A stretch of 64,000 nucleotides of DNA from an uncultured Treponema sp. (lineage in GTDB: Bacteria > Spirochaetota > Spirochaetia > Treponematales > Treponemataceae). Both the position numbers and the translations under genes were made by a program. The notes beneath the pieces are model-generated. The model did no database searches and was not told the DNA's origin. It was given only the letters and a program-made list of their open reading frames with translations. The stretch is taken from NCBI GenBank assembly GCA_949299755.1, contig CASGBA010000006.1, positions 1-64,000 of the forward strand, given 5' to 3'. Shown here one piece after another: positions 61,054 through 64,000 of this stretch; position 1 is the first letter of the stretch, and each line of letters starts with the position of its first letter.

Positions 61054-63444
61054 TTATGAGGACTTGGCCGGAGTGGATTTTTTTCCTGCGGATGGAGACA
61101 ATAAAACAAAATCCGCGACTTCTTTCATCGATGTAACCGGATGGAAACGTATGCCTTTAAGGATATATTCAGGTATTTCATCTAAATCACGCATATTGGC
61201 TTTTGGAATTATAATATCTTTCACTCCGTTCCTCCGTGCAGCGATTGTCTTTTCTTTCAAACCGCCGATAGGAAGAACCTGTCCGGTAAGGGACAATTCG
61301 CCTGTCATCGCAACAGAACATTTTATGGGTTTCTGAATCACAAGGGATAACAGAGCTGTCGCCATGGTTATACCGGCACTGGGTCCATCTTTTGGTGTAG
61401 CACCTTCCGGCACATGCAGATGTATGCTACGCTTGTCAAACCAGTCAGAATCAGCGAGTTTGTTTTCCGCCACATAATGTTTAACCCAGGAAAAAGCGAT
61501 TGCCGCTGATTCCTTCATCACATCGCCGAGCTGGCCTGTAAGGTTAAGGCTGTCTTTGCCGGGATTCGACAAAGCCTCAATGAGAAGGGTATCACCTCCC
61601 ATGCTTGTCCATGCCAAACCCACCGCAGTTCCAGGATATAAAGCAACCTTGATATCATCCTCCCGGAAAACAGGTTTCCCGAGAAATTTTTTTATCATGT
61701 CCGTATCGACTGAGATTTTTTCACCCTCTTTCCTTTCCCCAAGAACAATTTCAGTGGCAAGCTTCCTGTTTATTTTATCCAAACTCTTCTCCAGGTTCCT
61801 GACTCCAGCTTCCCTGGCATAACCATCCGCAATAAAAAGGATTTCCTTTGAACCTATGGCTACCTGCTTTTTTTTCAATCCGTTCCTTTCAAGACTTTTC
61901 GGCATAAGATATTTTTTTGCTATTTCAAGTTTTTCAGAATTTATATAACCTGAAAGACTGATTATTTCCGCCCGGTCCCTGAGCGGGCCGGGAATTGAGT
62001 CCAATGTGTTTGCGGTTAGAATAAAAAGAATATTGGAAAGGTCAAAGGGCAAATCAAGGTAATGGTCCCGGAATGCAACATTTTGCTCCGGATCCAAAAC
62101 CTCCAGAAGGGCGCTGGAAGGGTCTCCCTGATAACTTGCTCCCATCTTATCCACTTCGTCAATCATAAAAACAGGCGCCCGGGTTTTCACGATTTTAAGT
62201 CCCTGAAGGATTTTTCCGGGCATTGCGCCGATATAAGTGCGCCTGTGGCCTTTGATTTCAGCTTCGTCCCTCATGCCGCCCACGGAGAATCTGAAAAAGG
62301 GTTTATTCATTGCCCGGGCAACTGAACGGCCCACACTGGTTTTACCCACTCCTGGAGGTCCTACAAGAAGTATTATGGAACCTTTTGTATCCTGCCTGAG
62401 TTGCCTTACCGCAAGATATTCAACGATACGTCTTTTAACATCATCCAACCCGAAATGATCTTCATCCAGTATCTTTCTGGATGCCTGGATATCATAGTTT
62501 TCCTTCTCCGGTTCACCCCACGGCAGATTTATTATTGTCTCAAGGTAATTCCGTGTAACAATATATTCCCCGGAACTGGGTTCCATCAGGGCAAATTTTT
62601 CCAGCTCACTTTCCACCGTTTCTTTAATTTCACCGGTAAAATTAAATGCGTCCAGTTTTTCCTTGAACTTCTGGTAATCAGACGAACGGGCATCAGTTGT
62701 CATTCCCAGTTCTTCTTTAATCGCTTTTAATTCTTCCCGGAGGAAATATTCCCGCTGGTTTTTTTCTATGCTTTTATTTATTTCATTTTGAATTTTCTTT
62801 TGAATCTGAAGAAGCTCCTGTTCTTTCTTTATGAACACAAGAACCTTTTCCATTCTCAAACGGACATTTGTTGTTTCGAGTATACGCTGCTGATCATATT
62901 TATCTATATTCAGAATACTGGCGATAAAATCCGCGATTTTTCCAGGTTGATCAATATTCACCATATTCAAGCGCATCTCTTCGGAAAAAAGCGGATTGTT
63001 TTCGGAAAGCTCCTTCATTTCGCTTAAAAGGGCACGGGTAAGGGCCTTTACTTCAAAAGTGTCGTATTCCTCATCATCAATATAATCCACAATCGCAACC
63101 ATGGGCAGCCTGGGATTAACAGCCTTTCTTATTCTGAACCGCTTCAAGGTGGAAACAAAAACATTTATACCGCCATCGGGGAGGTTTATTTTTTTTACGA
63201 TTCTTGCTACAGTACCCACCTCATACAAATCATCGGTCGCGGGGCTTTCAGTTTCTTTTTTTACAAGGGATATGCCCACAAAACCCGATTCAGAATAAGC
63301 TTCCTCCACGGATTTAACGTCGTCCGGATTATTTACCATAATCGGCATAAAGACACCGGGGAAAACCGGACGGCCGGACAGTGGAATTATAAACAGTTTA
63401 TTGGGAAGAAGTTGTTCAATGGGCACGATGTTACGTTCACTCAT
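61054..63444 (-). CDS. lon: ATP-dependent protease La (Lon)
   Basis: 796 residues. N-terminal substrate domain (PLSGRPVFPGVFMPIMV), coiled coil, AAA+ domain with GPPGVGKTS and MIDEVDKMG, and the proteolytic domain with catalytic Ser in PKDGPSAGITMATAL and Lys in GGLKEKTIAARRNG. It degrades misfolded and regulatory proteins in the cytosol. The C-terminal tail is short and Ser/Lys-rich. Its stop lies 33 bases from the terminator hairpin. Confidence 0.96.
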   Translation of the reverse strand: MSERNIVPIEQLLPNKLFIIPLSGRPVFPGVFMPIMVNNPDDVKSVEEAYSESGFVGISLVKKETESPATDDLYEVGTVARIVKKINLPDGGINVFVSTLKRFRIRKAVNPRLPMVAIVDYIDDEEYDTFEVKALTRALLSEMKELSENNPLFSEEMRLNMVNIDQPGKIADFIASILNIDKYDQQRILETTNVRLRMEKVLVFIKKEQELLQIQKKIQNEINKSIEKNQREYFLREELKAIKEELGMTTDARSSDYQKFKEKLDAFNFTGEIKETVESELEKFALMEPSSGEYIVTRNYLETIINLPWGEPEKENYDIQASRKILDEDHFGLDDVKRRIVEYLAVRQLRQDTKGSIILLVGPPGVGKTSVGRSVARAMNKPFFRFSVGGMRDEAEIKGHRRTYIGAMPGKILQGLKIVKTRAPVFMIDEVDKMGASYQGDPSSALLEVLDPEQNVAFRDHYLDLPFDLSNILFILTANTLDSIPGPLRDRAEIISLSGYINSEKLEIAKKYLMPKSLERNGLKKKQVAIGSKEILFIADGYAREAGVRNLEKSLDKINRKLATEIVLGERKEGEKISVDTDMIKKFLGKPVFREDDIKVALYPGTAVGLAWTSMGGDTLLIEALSNPGKDSLNLTGQLGDVMKESAAIAFSWVKHYVAENKLADSDWFDKRSIHLHVPEGATPKDGPSAGITMATALLSLVIQKPIKCSVAMTGELSLTGQVLPIGGLKEKTIAARRNGVKDIIIPKANMRDLDEIPEYILKGIRFHPVTSMKEVADFVLLSPSAGKKSTPAKSS

Positions 63445-63493
63445 GTTTTAAATATCACCATAAATATATTAAAAGTCAAACGTACAAAAACAC

Positions 63494-63519
63494 AAAAAAC
63501 GGCGCGTAATCCGCGCCGT
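63494..63519 (-). terminator. Terminator after secF
   Basis: Minus strand stem ACGGCGCG/CGCGCCGT (63499-63506 and 63512-63519) with a 5-base loop, then TTTTTT. It closes the secF transcript ahead of lon. Confidence 0.85.
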
Positions 63520-63538
63520 CAATGTACAGCCAATGCAG

Positions 63539-64000
63539 TTACAAGCTTTCGCCGATTCGAACCGGTTTCTTTTGATCCTGCTTTATCAGCCCTTTATCCT
63601 TGCGGAAACGGCCCACAAAACTTATGAATGCGCTTGCGATATAAATTGTGGAATAAACACCGCTGATAAGACCTACAATAAGAGCAAGCGCAAAATTCTT
63701 TATATCCCCGGAAGTGAAGAAATAAAGAGACAGAACAGCCAGCATGGTCGTTATTGTAGTGATAAGGGTTCTTCCCAAACATTCACTTTGGGACAGGTTC
63801 AGGATTTCCGTCAGATTTTTATCCGGATGAAGTCTCTTGTTTTCCCTGATCCTGTCAAATATAACAACTGTGTCATTTATTGAATACCCGACTATGGTTA
63901 AAACCGCCGCCAATGTAGTCGAATTAAACTGCATCCGGGTCCAGACAATAAACGCAACCATTATCAACGCATCGTGGATAATGGCAAGAACCGCACCGAA
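63539..64000 (-). CDS. secF: Protein-export membrane protein SecF, C-terminal part
   Basis: The last 153 residues; the gene continues past the right edge of the window with no visible start. Helices of the SecDF family are clear: FGAVLAIIHDALIMVAFI at the edge, TTLAAVLTIVGYSINDTVVIFDRIREN, then SLYFFTSGDIKNFALALIVGLISGVYSTIYIA. It acts with SecD to drive late steps of preprotein translocation. secD is expected just beyond the edge. Confidence 0.93.
   Translation of the reverse strand, partial: FGAVLAIIHDALIMVAFIVWTRMQFNSTTLAAVLTIVGYSINDTVVIFDRIRENKRLHPDKNLTEILNLSQSECLGRTLITTITTMLAVLSLYFFTSGDIKNFALALIVGLISGVYSTIYIASAFISFVGRFRKDKGLIKQDQKKPVRIGESL

Noticed and set aside
63445-63480. TTGACT-17-GATATT upstream of lon as a promoter
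   Set aside because: The -10 is weak and would leave almost no leader before the ATG, so it was not listed as a feature.

Overview
The window is a gene-dense bacterial chromosome segment of about 60 protein genes, four tRNA genes and almost no spacer. It looks like a spirochaete, most likely Treponema or a close relative. Pointers to this are the spoVG - tRNA-Gln - rplY - tilS - ftsH order (close to the Borrelia spoVG-ctc-pth-tilS-ftsH order as I recall it), a short spirochaete/chlamydia-type second topoisomerase pair, a DUF115 protein, an HD-GYP protein, a chemotaxis receptor and a predicted Gram-negative-type beta-barrel. The species cannot be named from sequence alone. I see no prophage, insertion sequence, CRISPR array or replication origin.

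Layout. 1-3257: trigger factor, clpP and clpX. 3292-8758: two GT4 glycosyltransferases flanking a DEAD-box helicase (DELD variant) and a beta-barrel protein. 8772-11611: family 4 uracil-DNA glycosylase and priA. 11664-18327 (minus): a translationally coupled run dxs, folP, cdaA, cdaR, acpS, DUF2225, truA that joins isoprenoid, folate, cyclic di-AMP, acyl-carrier and tRNA functions. 18480-18569: a 29-codon mS38/AURKAIP1-type ribosomal protein gene with its own promoter and terminator. 19491-21795: infC-rpmI-rplT followed by zapB-like, zapA and a YaiI-type gene. 21770-25260 (minus): HD-GYP, rRNA methyltransferase and a GH3 lipoprotein. 25281-25552: a palindromic element plus tRNA-Pro and tRNA-Asp. 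25691-28852: membrane-anchored PPIase and DUF115 protein. 28879-40085 (minus): lepA, HtrA-like lipoprotein, a large Ca-loop/TPR-like envelope protein, ftsH, tilS, rplY, tRNA-Gln, spoVG, ispE. 40229-46411 (plus): a very Asp-rich small protein, an MFS gene broken at a T8 tract, aroC, a DRTGG / HATPase / [FeFe]-hydrogenase-like module, 5-formyl-THF cyclo-ligase and an unknown gene. 46470-51093 (minus): tRNA-Asn, ffh, gpsA, ndk, chemotaxis receptor. 51140-56921: sbcD, sbcC, pncB. 56974-64000 (minus): parC-like and parE-like genes, lon, and the 3' part of secF.

The best candidates for new biology are: the three-gene DRTGG - anti-sigma-type ATPase - hydrogenase-like iron-sulfur protein module (possible H2 or redox sensor); the poly-T frameshift in the MFS gene (possible phase switch); the tiny ribosomal protein gene; the almost pure Asp/Glu protein; an A13 tract upstream of the HD-GYP promoter; and two places where an intrinsic terminator abuts the next gene (tRNA-Pro and tilS).
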